Position numbers and translations under genes: made by a program. This document shows, piece by piece, positions 8,881 to 16,699 of a DNA stretch of 64,000 nt. The notes beneath the pieces were generated by a model. The model was not told the DNA's origin and made no database searches. It saw only the letters and a program-made list of their open reading frames with translations. The stretch lies in contig JAMLGZ010000002.1 of the NCBI GenBank assembly GCA_023957385.1, positions 248,001-312,000 of the forward strand. Direction: 5' to 3'. The first letter of the stretch is position 1. Every line of letters begins with the position of its first letter. Source of the DNA: Brumimicrobium sp. (GTDB lineage Bacteria > Bacteroidota > Bacteroidia > Flavobacteriales_D > Crocinitomicaceae).

Positions 8881-11034
8881 TTAGTTCTTAATAATTTTCT
8901 TAATCACTCTGTTTCCATTGATATATGTTTCAAATAGGTAAACACCTTGATTTAATTTTTCTAAAGAAACGGTAGTGTTGTTTTCAATCTTTTGATTACT
9001 TGAAACAACTAAAGCTCCCAACATATTATATACTTTGTATCCATCGATAGAAGGAACATCCTTTAATTGAATCACAAAGCTACCCTTAGTTGGATTTGGA
9101 TATAATTGGAATGCAGATTCTAAAGAGTTTTCTTCTAAACCAGCAGCACTAGTAACAATTTTAAATTTCTTATCTGAAATATCGAAGAAAGTTTCATTCT
9201 CTGAAGTTACCATGATAATAGCTTTGGTTGTAGCCACATTGGGAACTGTAACTTGCTCAGAACCATCATTAGGAGTACTTGCAATGAGTGTTGTGAAGGT
9301 ATCACCACTATCAGTAGAAATAGAAATCTTTACGTTGTTACATGAAACGGGCGATACATCAGTATTTGCGACATCCCAAGTTACAGTTTCGGTAGTTCCA
9401 CCTGTCCAAGTAATACCTATAGCATTTGGATAGGTCACTAAGAAAGGTCCTGCATTAGCAGTGACTGGCACAGTAATATCTTTACTATCTGTACATCCTC
9501 CAGTTCCGTGATTATCTCTTACAGTTACTCTAAAATTATATGTTCTCGTTTTTTCAGACAAAATTTCCCATTTATAGTTAGGCTGCAATTGCTTGTCAAT
9601 AGCAGGTACATAACGAATAGGAGAAGTGGTTGGATTATATGATCTAAAGTTCGGGCCTGATGATGCAGTTGCAAGAGGCGGCTGGGTAGTAATCTCTTTA
9701 TTCATTTGTTCCCAACAATATGTTATATCATCTCCATCAGCATCTGTTGCAGCTGCTTTTAAAATAAAGGGAGTTTTAGCAGGAATAGTTGGAAGAGAAT
9801 TAGCACTTGTTACGACGGGTGCTGTATTTCCGTTTGGTGTCTTTGTTGGGCAATTATGACTTGGGCTACTTATCTCAATCCCAATCTCTTGTAAAGATGC
9901 TGCATGAAAATAAGCATCTGAATGTGCTTGTACATCAGAAGGACAAATTCCAGCATAGCTTAAAATAGTAGAACCACTTCCCGTTTCATAGGCTGTTGAA
10001 TTATTTCTATTATTACCACATGAGTTATTAAAAGTATGATTAGCCCCAAATTGGTGTCCCATTTCGTGTGCAACATAATCAATATCAAATGCATCTCCAA
10101 CCGGAGCCCCACTACCTGTTACTCCGCGACCTTTATTACTGCTAGAACAAACGCTTCCTAAGTAAGCAACCCCTCCTGAATTAGTACCAAATACGTGACC
10201 TATATCATAGTTAGAACTTCCAATCACAGAATTAAGGTTATTGTGATTTTCGGATAACATCGCACTTGCATTTCCATTTGTATATGGGTCTGTAGCAGGA
10301 TCTGTATAAATAATAGCATCGTTATTTATCATTGTCATGTGAATAGATAAATCACGCTCATAAAGTCCATTTACCCTATTCATAGTGGTTACTTGTGCGG
10401 CAAGTGCTTGAGCCTTTGTACCTCCATGGAAGATGGTGTATTCACCCGTAGCTGCAAGCGCTAAACGATAAGTTCTCATTTCACAAGATTGAACACCTCG
10501 TAGACCTATTTCTGTTTCAGGAGCGGATTGTCCTTCAAAGAAACATTCGAAATATTTGTCCGTTATCAAATCTTCTTTTTCATATAATACATATTGATCT
10601 TGCAATTCATTTGTAAACGCAGCTGGATCAATAAAAATAGTTGACTTTCCAGGCTGCATAATCATAGCTCTGAAATAGTTGGGTCCTATCTCAACCTTTG
10701 CTTTACGACTGGATTTATCTGTGGGATATCCATCAAAAGCTCTAACTTCTGGGTAGGCATCCATTAATTCAGTGCTCATGGTTGTATTTACTGATAATTG
10801 AAAATAAATGAATTCATCTACACCCATTGGGAGAGCTATGGTAATAGGAGAATTTGTAGCTACAAGATTCTTAAATGAAGAGATATCAAAAGAGAAATAA
10901 GCATCTGTTTTAGTTTCTAATTGATACCCTGAATGATTTATCTTTCCTTTAGAAATAGGTTTCCAAAAATTACTTTGAGAGAACCCAATTGCTCCGCTTA
11001 GGAGCATAACGAGAATTAGCATATGTTTTTTCAT
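8881..11034 (-). CDS. Secreted reprolysin-like zinc metalloprotease with T9SS sorting domain
   Basis: This 717-aa protein has a signal peptide (MKKHMLILVMLLSGAIGFSQ). A propeptide-like region is followed by an M12B/reprolysin-type catalytic domain with the zinc motif HEMGHQFGANH at residues 323-333, where three His bind zinc and Glu is the base. Ig-like domains of about 100 residues follow (TPNGNTAPVVTSANSLPTIP... and ...TGGTTETVTWDVANTDVSP). The C-terminal 75 residues are a type-A T9SS sorting domain (FQLYPNPTKGSFVIQL ... GVYLFETYINGNRVIKKIIKN). It should be exported by Sec, then secreted across the outer membrane by T9SS with cleavage of the C-terminal domain. The likely role is extracellular protein degradation. 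Family and secretion route are well supported; the substrate is unknown. Confidence 0.93.
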   Translation of the reverse strand: MKKHMLILVMLLSGAIGFSQSNFWKPISKGKINHSGYQLETKTDAYFSFDISSFKNLVATNSPITIALPMGVDEFIYFQLSVNTTMSTELMDAYPEVRAFDGYPTDKSSRKAKVEIGPNYFRAMIMQPGKSTIFIDPAAFTNELQDQYVLYEKEDLITDKYFECFFEGQSAPETEIGLRGVQSCEMRTYRLALAATGEYTIFHGGTKAQALAAQVTTMNRVNGLYERDLSIHMTMINNDAIIYTDPATDPYTNGNASAMLSENHNNLNSVIGSSNYDIGHVFGTNSGGVAYLGSVCSSSNKGRGVTGSGAPVGDAFDIDYVAHEMGHQFGANHTFNNSCGNNRNNSTAYETGSGSTILSYAGICPSDVQAHSDAYFHAASLQEIGIEISSPSHNCPTKTPNGNTAPVVTSANSLPTIPAKTPFILKAAATDADGDDITYCWEQMNKEITTQPPLATASSGPNFRSYNPTTSPIRYVPAIDKQLQPNYKWEILSEKTRTYNFRVTVRDNHGTGGCTDSKDITVPVTANAGPFLVTYPNAIGITWTGGTTETVTWDVANTDVSPVSCNNVKISISTDSGDTFTTLIASTPNDGSEQVTVPNVATTKAIIMVTSENETFFDISDKKFKIVTSAAGLEENSLESAFQLYPNPTKGSFVIQLKDVPSIDGYKVYNMLGALVVSSNQKIENNTTVSLEKLNQGVYLFETYINGNRVIKKIIKN

Positions 11035-11117
11035 AGGCTTAAAGTTATAGAAAAAATGTTTAAATTTTAAATCTATTTAATTAAAAGAATGAGATACTAT
11101 TGGAAACCTAAACAATA

Positions 11118-11146
11118 AAAAAAGGAGGGATTCCCCTCCTTTCTTC
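11118..11146 (-). terminator. Intrinsic terminator of small lipoprotein gene
   Basis: On the minus strand AAAGGAGGG/CCCTCCTTT (loop GAAT) is followed by TTTTATTG. It lies 15 bp after the stop codon of the 70-aa lipoprotein gene. Confidence 0.85.
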
Positions 11147-11160
11147 TTTTGATATTCAAA

Positions 11161-11373
11161 TTACTTTAATTCACATGTAGCATTTGGATCATATTGCTTG
11201 TAAGTTGTTTGCCAACTATCACATGCGGCTTTTGCATCTTTCTTTTTAGCAGTTACTTTATTGGATGCAGTAACATAATCATTTGTACTTGTACATTTGC
11301 AATCCCATGTTTTTACACAAGAAGTTAGAGATGCTACTCCTAAGATGGCAGCTACATAAAATACTTTTTTCAT
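11161..11373 (-). CDS. Small Cys-containing lipoprotein, function unknown
   Basis: A 70-aa protein begins MKKVFYVAAILGVASLTSCVK, a signal peptide ending in a lipobox-like LTSC; Cys-19 would be lipidated. The mature part has four more cysteines (CKC, CDSW, CELK), which could form disulphides. The open frame extends upstream to 11577 through the end of the thiolase gene, but the ATG at 11373 is the credible start for two reasons. It begins the signal peptide, and a consensus promoter (11400-11407 with TTTG 20 bp further up) lies just in front, inside the longer frame. The gene has its own terminator. Similar short lipoproteins are common in Flavobacteriales; I do not recognise a function. Confidence 0.8.
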   Translation of the reverse strand: MKKVFYVAAILGVASLTSCVKTWDCKCTSTNDYVTASNKVTAKKKDAKAACDSWQTTYKQYDPNATCELK

Positions 11374-11399
11374 ATTATTAAGGTTTTTAGTTAATACTT

Positions 11400-11407
11400 C
11401 AAATCTA
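11400..11407 (-). promoter_or_regulatory. Promoter (-7 TAGATTTG) of small lipoprotein gene
   Basis: TAGATTTG matches the Bacteroidota -7 consensus TAnnTTTG, and a -33 TTTG lies 20 nt upstream. The predicted RNA start is about 20 nt before the ATG at 11373, which supports that start codon. Confidence 0.65.
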
Positions 11408-11480
11408 AGATAAAATTTTGAAAAATCCAAATTGAGTGTATAAAATAGGGCATTTGCAGTAGTAGTTAACTTATTGAAAT

Positions 11481-11510
11481 AAAAAGGGCTGTCAGATGAC
11501 AACCCTTTAC
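11481..11510 (-). terminator. Intrinsic terminator of beta-oxidation operon
   Basis: On the minus strand AAGGGTTGTC pairs with GACAGCCCTT and a T-run follows. The single non-Watson-Crick pair is a G-U wobble only in the minus-strand RNA (it would be C-A on the plus strand), so the hairpin is oriented for the thiolase operon. Confidence 0.75.
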
Positions 11511-11528
11511 AACAACCTATCAAAGGAA

Positions 11529-12713
11529 TTATAATCTCTCGATAATACCAGCAGCACCTTGACCAGTTCCTACACACATGGTTACGATACCGTATTTCTG
11601 ATTACGCTTTTTCAACTCGTTAATAACCTGAACTGTTAATTTAGCCCCAGTACAACCGAGTGGGTGACCTAAGGCAATAGCTCCTCCATTTACATTGAAG
11701 ATATCGGGATTCATTCCAACTTCTTTAATTACAGCAACAGATTGAGAGGCGAAGGCCTCGTTTAATTCTACTAAATTGATATCATTTTTAGAGATGCCTG
11801 AACGCTCTAATACTTGTGGAATTGCATAAGCAGGACCTATACCCATGATTCTAGGCGGAACACCAACTACGGTATAATCCACTAAACGAGCTACTGGTTC
11901 CAAGTTTAATTCTTTCACCATCTTTTCTGACATTACAAGCACAAAAGCAGCACCGTCACTAGTTTGTGATGAGTTTCCCGCTGTTACACTTCCTCCAGCA
12001 GCAAAAACAGGTTTTAATCTACCTAATGCTTCCATAGATGTCCCCTTTCTTGGACCCTCATCTGTATCAACTACATATTTTTCTACTTGTCTCTTTTCAT
12101 TCTTATCTAAAAAGATTCGTTCAACTTCAATAGGAACAATATCATCCTTAAATCTACCGCTCTCGATTGCTGCGAGTGCCTTTTCATGAGATTTTAGAGA
12201 AAACATATCTTGTTCTTCTCTTGAGATATTATATTCATTAGCCACAGCTTCTGCAGTTAATCCCATTCCCCAATACCAAGTAGGATCTTTCTTAGCTACA
12301 TTATAATTTGGAACAATTCTCCATCCTCCCATGGGCATGGAAGACATAGATTCTGTACCTCCTGCAATGATGCAATCAGCTATTCCCATATTGATTTTAG
12401 CAGTAGCTAAAGCAATAGTTTCTAAACCGGAAGAACAATAACGATTTACCGTCATACCGGGAACCTTTTCTGTGTTTAGTCCCATCAGAGAAATTAAACG
12501 ACCTACGTTTAAACCTTGTTCAGCTTCAGGGTTAGCATTCCCTACAATCACATCATCAATTCTGTTAGGATCTAGATTTGGGACTGTTGTCATAATATGC
12601 TTGATTACTTCTGCAGCCATGTCATCAGGACGATAAAAGCGGAATCCTCCTCTATTGGCTTTTCCTACTGCCGTTCTGAAACCTGTTACGATATATGCAT
12701 TTTTATTTTTCAT
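11529..12713 (-). CDS. Acetyl-CoA C-acyltransferase (3-ketoacyl-CoA thiolase)
   Basis: This 394-aa enzyme carries out the last step of beta-oxidation, cleaving 3-ketoacyl-CoA with CoA to acetyl-CoA and a shortened acyl-CoA. The nucleophile Cys is in NRYCSSGLETIA (about residue 92). The His of NEAFASQ and GGAIALGHPLGCTGAKL, and the second catalytic Cys in MCVGTGQGAAGI near the C-terminus, are all present. Length is normal. It is the third gene of the MarR / dehydrogenase-hydratase / thiolase operon, 28 bp after the preceding stop, and a terminator follows. It most likely forms the trifunctional system with its neighbour. Biosynthetic acetoacetyl-CoA thiolase is less likely given the partner. 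Confidence 0.95.
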   Translation of the reverse strand: MKNKNAYIVTGFRTAVGKANRGGFRFYRPDDMAAEVIKHIMTTVPNLDPNRIDDVIVGNANPEAEQGLNVGRLISLMGLNTEKVPGMTVNRYCSSGLETIALATAKINMGIADCIIAGGTESMSSMPMGGWRIVPNYNVAKKDPTWYWGMGLTAEAVANEYNISREEQDMFSLKSHEKALAAIESGRFKDDIVPIEVERIFLDKNEKRQVEKYVVDTDEGPRKGTSMEALGRLKPVFAAGGSVTAGNSSQTSDGAAFVLVMSEKMVKELNLEPVARLVDYTVVGVPPRIMGIGPAYAIPQVLERSGISKNDINLVELNEAFASQSVAVIKEVGMNPDIFNVNGGAIALGHPLGCTGAKLTVQVINELKKRNQKYGIVTMCVGTGQGAAGIIERL

Positions 12714-12741
12714 TGTCTAATTTTTTAAATAAGTTTTTGAA

Positions 12742-15150
12742 TTAGTTTCTTAGGATTTTACCATTTTTAACCATACTCTCTAAACGCTCTAACGTTTTTC
12801 TCTCTGCACATAATTCTAAGAAAGCCTTTCTTTCTAAATCTAATAGATATTGCTCTGATACCTGAGTGAGTTCAGATAAATCCCCACCACACATTACAGT
12901 ACCTAATTTTTCTGAGATTAACTTATCATGTTCTGAAATGTAGTTTCCAGATTTCATGGAGTGAGCACCAATATATACAATACCTAGTCCTTCTTGACCT
13001 AGTACAGTTATATTTCTTTCACCTCTTACTGGCGGCATGTATCCTTTATTTGCCATCTCTAAACAAGCTGCTTTAGCTCTTGTTAATTGACGCTCTCTAC
13101 TAACAATCACCTCATCTGTTCCTTCTCTTAAATAACCTAAGTCAAACGCCTCATATCCTGAAGTTGCTACTTTAGCTTGACCTACAGTTAAGAAACTATT
13201 GCGTAGTCTATTGATACGAATATCTCCGTCTTGTAAACCATCAGAGAAACGTTTTGCAAATTCCTTGGTTCCACCTCCACCTGGGATTAAACCAACACCA
13301 AATTCCACTAAGCCCATATAGGTTTCAGCATGTGTTACCACTTTATCAGCATGCATAGAGAATTCACATCCTCCACCTAATGCTAAATTGTGTGGTGCAA
13401 CAACTACTGGGCATTTTGAGTGACGGATACGCATAGAAGTATCTTGGAAAGCTTTTACTGCAAAATTCAATTCGTCAAAATCTTGCTCAATAGCCATCAT
13501 AAAGATTAATCCAACATTTGCACCAGCACTGAAGTTTTGTCCTTCGTTATATATTACTAATCCTTTGTATTTTGTTTCAGCTAAGTCTATTGCTTTGTTG
13601 ATTCCTTCAATAACTCCACCTCCAATTGTATTCATTTTTGTATGGAACTCTAAGTTTAATATACCATCACCTAAATCTACAATTGTAGTATCAGCATTCT
13701 TCCATACAGTATGTTCATCACGTAAAGCATCTAGAATCACTAGGTCTTCAGTTCCAGGAATTACTTTATAGCTTTTTGAATGTATATCATAGAATAACTT
13801 CTGTCCATTCTCCTTCTTATAGAAAGTTTTTACACCGTCATTTTTCATTTGAATTAACCAATCGGCTGGTTTCTTACCTGCTTTCTCAATTAATTCAATT
13901 CCTTTTTCTAAACCAAAGATATCCCATGTTTCAAATGGACCTAATCCCCAGCCAAAACCAGCTTTAATGGCATCGTCAATTTTATAGAGATCTTCAGCAA
14001 TCTCAGGAACTCGGTTGGTTGCATAAGCAAATAGGCCTCCAAACATCAGACGATAGAAATCTCCAGCTTTGTCTGGACCTTGAATAAGCATCGCAGTACG
14101 TTTTACTAAATCATCTACTGGTTTTGCCATATCAAAAGTTACAAACTTCACTTTCTTTTGACTCTTATATTCTAAGGTGTCAAGATCTAATGAGAGAATC
14201 TCACTCTTCCCATCTGCATTTTTAACTTTTTTGTAAAATCCTTGTCCAGATTTAGAACCTAGCCATTTGTTATCCACCATTTTGGTAATAAATTCTGGTA
14301 ACGCAAATAAAGCATGTTCTTCATCATTTGGACAATTCTGATTAAGACCATTTGCAACAAGTACTAGAGTATCTAGACCAACTACATCTGCTGTTCGGAA
14401 AGTAGCGGATTTAGCTCTTCCCATGATAGTTCCTGTAAGCTTATCAATTTCTTCAACAGTTAGACCCAAATCTTTGATGCTGTGGAAAAGAGACATAATA
14501 GAATATACACCGATTCTATTAGCTATAAATGCAGGAGTATCTTTACAAAGTACTGTTTTCTTTCCGAGGTATTGTCTTCCATATTCCATGTAGAAATCAA
14601 CTACCGCAGGATCGCTCTCAGGGGTTGGGATGATTTCTAATAGTTGAAGGTATCTTGGAGGATTAAAGAAGTGCGTTCCACAGAAGTGCTTTTTAAAATC
14701 TTCACTTCTTCCTTCAAGCATCAGATGAATTGGAATACCAGATGTATTGGAAGAAATTAGAGTACCTGGTTTTCTATATTTTTCTATATTTTCAAAAACA
14801 GATTTCTTGATATCTAGACGTTCAATAACTACCTCGATTATCCAATCAACATCTGCTATTTTGTTTAAATCATCTTCTAGGTTACCTGTAGCTATTCTAC
14901 TAGCAAATTCCTTTTTATAAATAGGGGAGGGACTCATTTTTAATGCTCCTTGTAATGCATCATTGACAATTCTGTTTCGAACAGCTTTATCATTTATGGT
15001 TAAGCCCTTTTTTGCTTCAACCTCATTTGGTTCTTTTGGAACGATATCCAAAAGTAACACTTCAACACCGATGTTCGCAAAATGACAGGCAATTTGAGAT
15101 CCCATCACACCAGAACCAACAACGGCTACCTTACTTATTTTTCTTTCCAT
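12742..15150 (-). CDS. Bifunctional 3-hydroxyacyl-CoA dehydrogenase / enoyl-CoA hydratase
   Basis: This 802-aa protein combines two beta-oxidation activities. The N-terminal NAD-binding domain starts VAVVGSGVMGSQIACHFA (GxGxxG, residues 8-25). The 3HCDH C-terminal domain contains the HFFNPPRYLQLLEIIPTP and DTPAFIANRIG motifs. The C-terminal third is a crotonase fold with NFSAGANVGLIF and LALGGGCEFSMHADKVVTHAETYMGLVEFGVGLIPGGGGTKEFAKR, including the oxyanion-hole glycines and the two Glu positions. The domain order (dehydrogenase first) is that of FadN-type proteins, not E. coli FadB. It starts 2 bp after the MarR stop codon, so translation is coupled. It pairs with the thiolase downstream. 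Confidence 0.94.
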   Translation of the reverse strand: MERKISKVAVVGSGVMGSQIACHFANIGVEVLLLDIVPKEPNEVEAKKGLTINDKAVRNRIVNDALQGALKMSPSPIYKKEFASRIATGNLEDDLNKIADVDWIIEVVIERLDIKKSVFENIEKYRKPGTLISSNTSGIPIHLMLEGRSEDFKKHFCGTHFFNPPRYLQLLEIIPTPESDPAVVDFYMEYGRQYLGKKTVLCKDTPAFIANRIGVYSIMSLFHSIKDLGLTVEEIDKLTGTIMGRAKSATFRTADVVGLDTLVLVANGLNQNCPNDEEHALFALPEFITKMVDNKWLGSKSGQGFYKKVKNADGKSEILSLDLDTLEYKSQKKVKFVTFDMAKPVDDLVKRTAMLIQGPDKAGDFYRLMFGGLFAYATNRVPEIAEDLYKIDDAIKAGFGWGLGPFETWDIFGLEKGIELIEKAGKKPADWLIQMKNDGVKTFYKKENGQKLFYDIHSKSYKVIPGTEDLVILDALRDEHTVWKNADTTIVDLGDGILNLEFHTKMNTIGGGVIEGINKAIDLAETKYKGLVIYNEGQNFSAGANVGLIFMMAIEQDFDELNFAVKAFQDTSMRIRHSKCPVVVAPHNLALGGGCEFSMHADKVVTHAETYMGLVEFGVGLIPGGGGTKEFAKRFSDGLQDGDIRINRLRNSFLTVGQAKVATSGYEAFDLGYLREGTDEVIVSRERQLTRAKAACLEMANKGYMPPVRGERNITVLGQEGLGIVYIGAHSMKSGNYISEHDKLISEKLGTVMCGGDLSELTQVSEQYLLDLERKAFLELCAERKTLERLESMVKNGKILRN

Positions 15151-15152
15151 TT

Positions 15153-15620
15153 CTAATAAAAATTTTGATTAGTAATATTAATTGATTTTAATTCATCATC
15201 AATGTGCTCTTCCACGATATCCATAATTTCAAAGAAAGTTTGCAGCTTCTTTTTTGGTATGGACAGTAATATCTTTTCATTGAAATCTATAATGTATTGC
15301 TTTACTTCTTTACGAAGTTCTAAACCTTTTTTCGTGAGGTAGATAAGTACTCTGCGTTTGTCATTCTTATCCATTTCACGGTAGATATATCCTTTATCCT
15401 CCATTGTTTTTAGAGTACGAGATAAACTTGTAGGCTCCATTCCCATGCGCGGACCCAATTGTGTGCTTGGAGTACCCTCCTTATCTACTATCAGGAGTAT
15501 AAAACCAATAGACATAGTTAATCCATGTTCTTTTGCTTTTTGATTATACATACGAGATATTTTATGCCAAGCATTTCTAACATAAAAATCGAGATAATAA
15601 TCTTTTTGTATTTTGCTCAT
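15153..15620 (-). CDS. MarR-family transcriptional regulator
   Basis: This 155-aa protein has a winged-helix fold of the MarR type: LTMSIGFILLIVDKEGTPSTQLGPRMGMEPTSLSRTLKTMEDKGYIYREMDKNDKRRVLIYLTKKG. The recognition helix lies near residues 63-78, and the wing carries DKNDKRR. It is the first gene of the beta-oxidation operon, and the next gene starts after a 2-bp gap. By analogy with other Bacteroidota fatty-acid loci it probably represses this operon until acyl-CoA or a fatty acid binds; that is inference. A perfect 8-bp palindrome at 15651-15658 lies 30 bp upstream of the start. Confidence 0.92.
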   Translation of the reverse strand: MSKIQKDYYLDFYVRNAWHKISRMYNQKAKEHGLTMSIGFILLIVDKEGTPSTQLGPRMGMEPTSLSRTLKTMEDKGYIYREMDKNDKRRVLIYLTKKGLELRKEVKQYIIDFNEKILLSIPKKKLQTFFEIMDIVEEHIDDELKSINITNQNFY

Positions 15621-15650
15621 AAGACGCTAAAAATACAAAAAATTACTAAG

Positions 15651-15658
15651 TATGCATA
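15651..15658. promoter_or_regulatory. Palindrome TATGCATA, possible MarR operator
   Basis: This perfect 8-bp palindrome lies within a weakly symmetric AT-rich stretch, about 30 bp upstream of the MarR start and within the expected promoter. Autoregulation by MarR proteins through such sites is common, but the short core makes this only a candidate. Confidence 0.3.
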
Positions 15659-15707
15659 ATAATTTTTTGAAAAATTAAGAAAGTTCTTTTATATTATTTG
15701 AAATAGC

Positions 15708-16574
15708 TTATTTGGTTTGGATCTTTTTCTTTTTCTTAAAGTAGAAATAATATAATGATACTCCTATTAGTCCTAAAAGAATAGCTACATTTTCTAGGAT
15801 ATACTCTATTGGTAACACCCAAATCTCTTGAAATAAATTCCATCTACCCATAATCTCAACTACATTCCAAAAGATAATAACTGTTGGGATAGCGTATCGT
15901 ATAGCATAATCTAATTTACTGATACGTAATAATTTAAAGATGAGGTATAGAGACCAGATTAAAGAACCAAGGGCTACAATAAAAGTAGCAGGATGTCTGT
16001 CTCCAGCAATATCATTATCATAAACAACTAATAAAACGATATAGAATGTCCATAATAACATGATTGTTTCTATGAAGGTGATAATTGCAAGTGGTTTAAA
16101 CGACGCTTTGTTGTCATCTATATGTTGTTTGATTTTGAATGTTTTTTGTATCCATACAAAGAAGGTGCATTTTGTTTTAGAGAATAAGAAAAGTAACAAG
16201 AAAGATAGTAAAAGTCCTATGGAAGATAACATCACTAGATATTCAGGTTTTGTAAGAATTTCATCTCCATCCATAAGCGGAGCAACCTTTAATTTCTCAG
16301 CAATCCATACAAATGAAAACTCTACCCAACCAGTCCAGACTAATACCCCAGCAAGAAAACCTAATACTGTTGCAGCGTTCCTATGATGATTATTTACGAG
16401 TCCGAATACTAATAGTATCAACCCAATAAAACCTATCCCAAAAGCGCCTAAAAATTTATGATCTTGTAAAATAATCTCATTCAATACCATGAGCGCATGC
16501 CCTATTGGCATAAGCAATAAAACAATCATAAAAGAAACCAAACCAATTCGAAAGGAATACCAATTTATCTTCAT
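15708..16574 (-). CDS. Polytopic membrane protein, function unknown
   Basis: This 288-aa protein has about seven or eight hydrophobic helices: SFMIVLLLMPIGHALMVL, FLGAFGIGFIGLILLVFGL, ATVLGFLAGVLVWTGW, EYLVMLSSIGLLLSFLLLFLF, FIETIMLLWTFYIVLLVVY, FIVALGSLIWSLYLIFKL, YAIPTVIIFWNVVEIM and the last 25 residues. The C-terminus is Lys-rich and probably cytoplasmic. No family is recognised. The frame opens at a TTG at 16604, but that codon lies within a consensus promoter -7 element (16602-16609). The ATG at 16574, which starts MKINWYSF, is therefore chosen. It is monocistronic. Confidence 0.75.
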   Translation of the reverse strand: MKINWYSFRIGLVSFMIVLLLMPIGHALMVLNEIILQDHKFLGAFGIGFIGLILLVFGLVNNHHRNAATVLGFLAGVLVWTGWVEFSFVWIAEKLKVAPLMDGDEILTKPEYLVMLSSIGLLLSFLLLFLFSKTKCTFFVWIQKTFKIKQHIDDNKASFKPLAIITFIETIMLLWTFYIVLLVVYDNDIAGDRHPATFIVALGSLIWSLYLIFKLLRISKLDYAIRYAIPTVIIFWNVVEIMGRWNLFQEIWVLPIEYILENVAILLGLIGVSLYYFYFKKKKKIQTK

Positions 16575-16601
16575 CGCACATTTTCTATGACAATTCTGTG
16601 A

Positions 16602-16609
16602 CAAAGATA
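16602..16609 (-). promoter_or_regulatory. Promoter (-7 TATCTTTG) of the 15708-16574 gene
   Basis: TATCTTTG is an exact match to TAnnTTTG. The predicted RNA start is about 16597, roughly 23 nt before the ATG at 16574. The upstream TTG that could open the frame falls inside this element and so cannot be the start. Confidence 0.7.
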
Positions 16610-16699
16610 CAATTAAGATTGAGTCTAAATAAGAATAAGCTCAAAATAGATGAAAAATACCACTTTTGTGGTATGACAACAGTTAAACATAGAGTCAGC

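Noticed and set aside
11374..11577. N-terminal extension of the small lipoprotein frame
   Set aside because: It runs into the thiolase gene and covers the lipoprotein promoter; the internal ATG starts a proper signal peptide.
15708..16604. TTG at 16604 as start of the membrane protein
   Set aside because: The codon lies inside a consensus -7 promoter element, upstream of the predicted transcription start.
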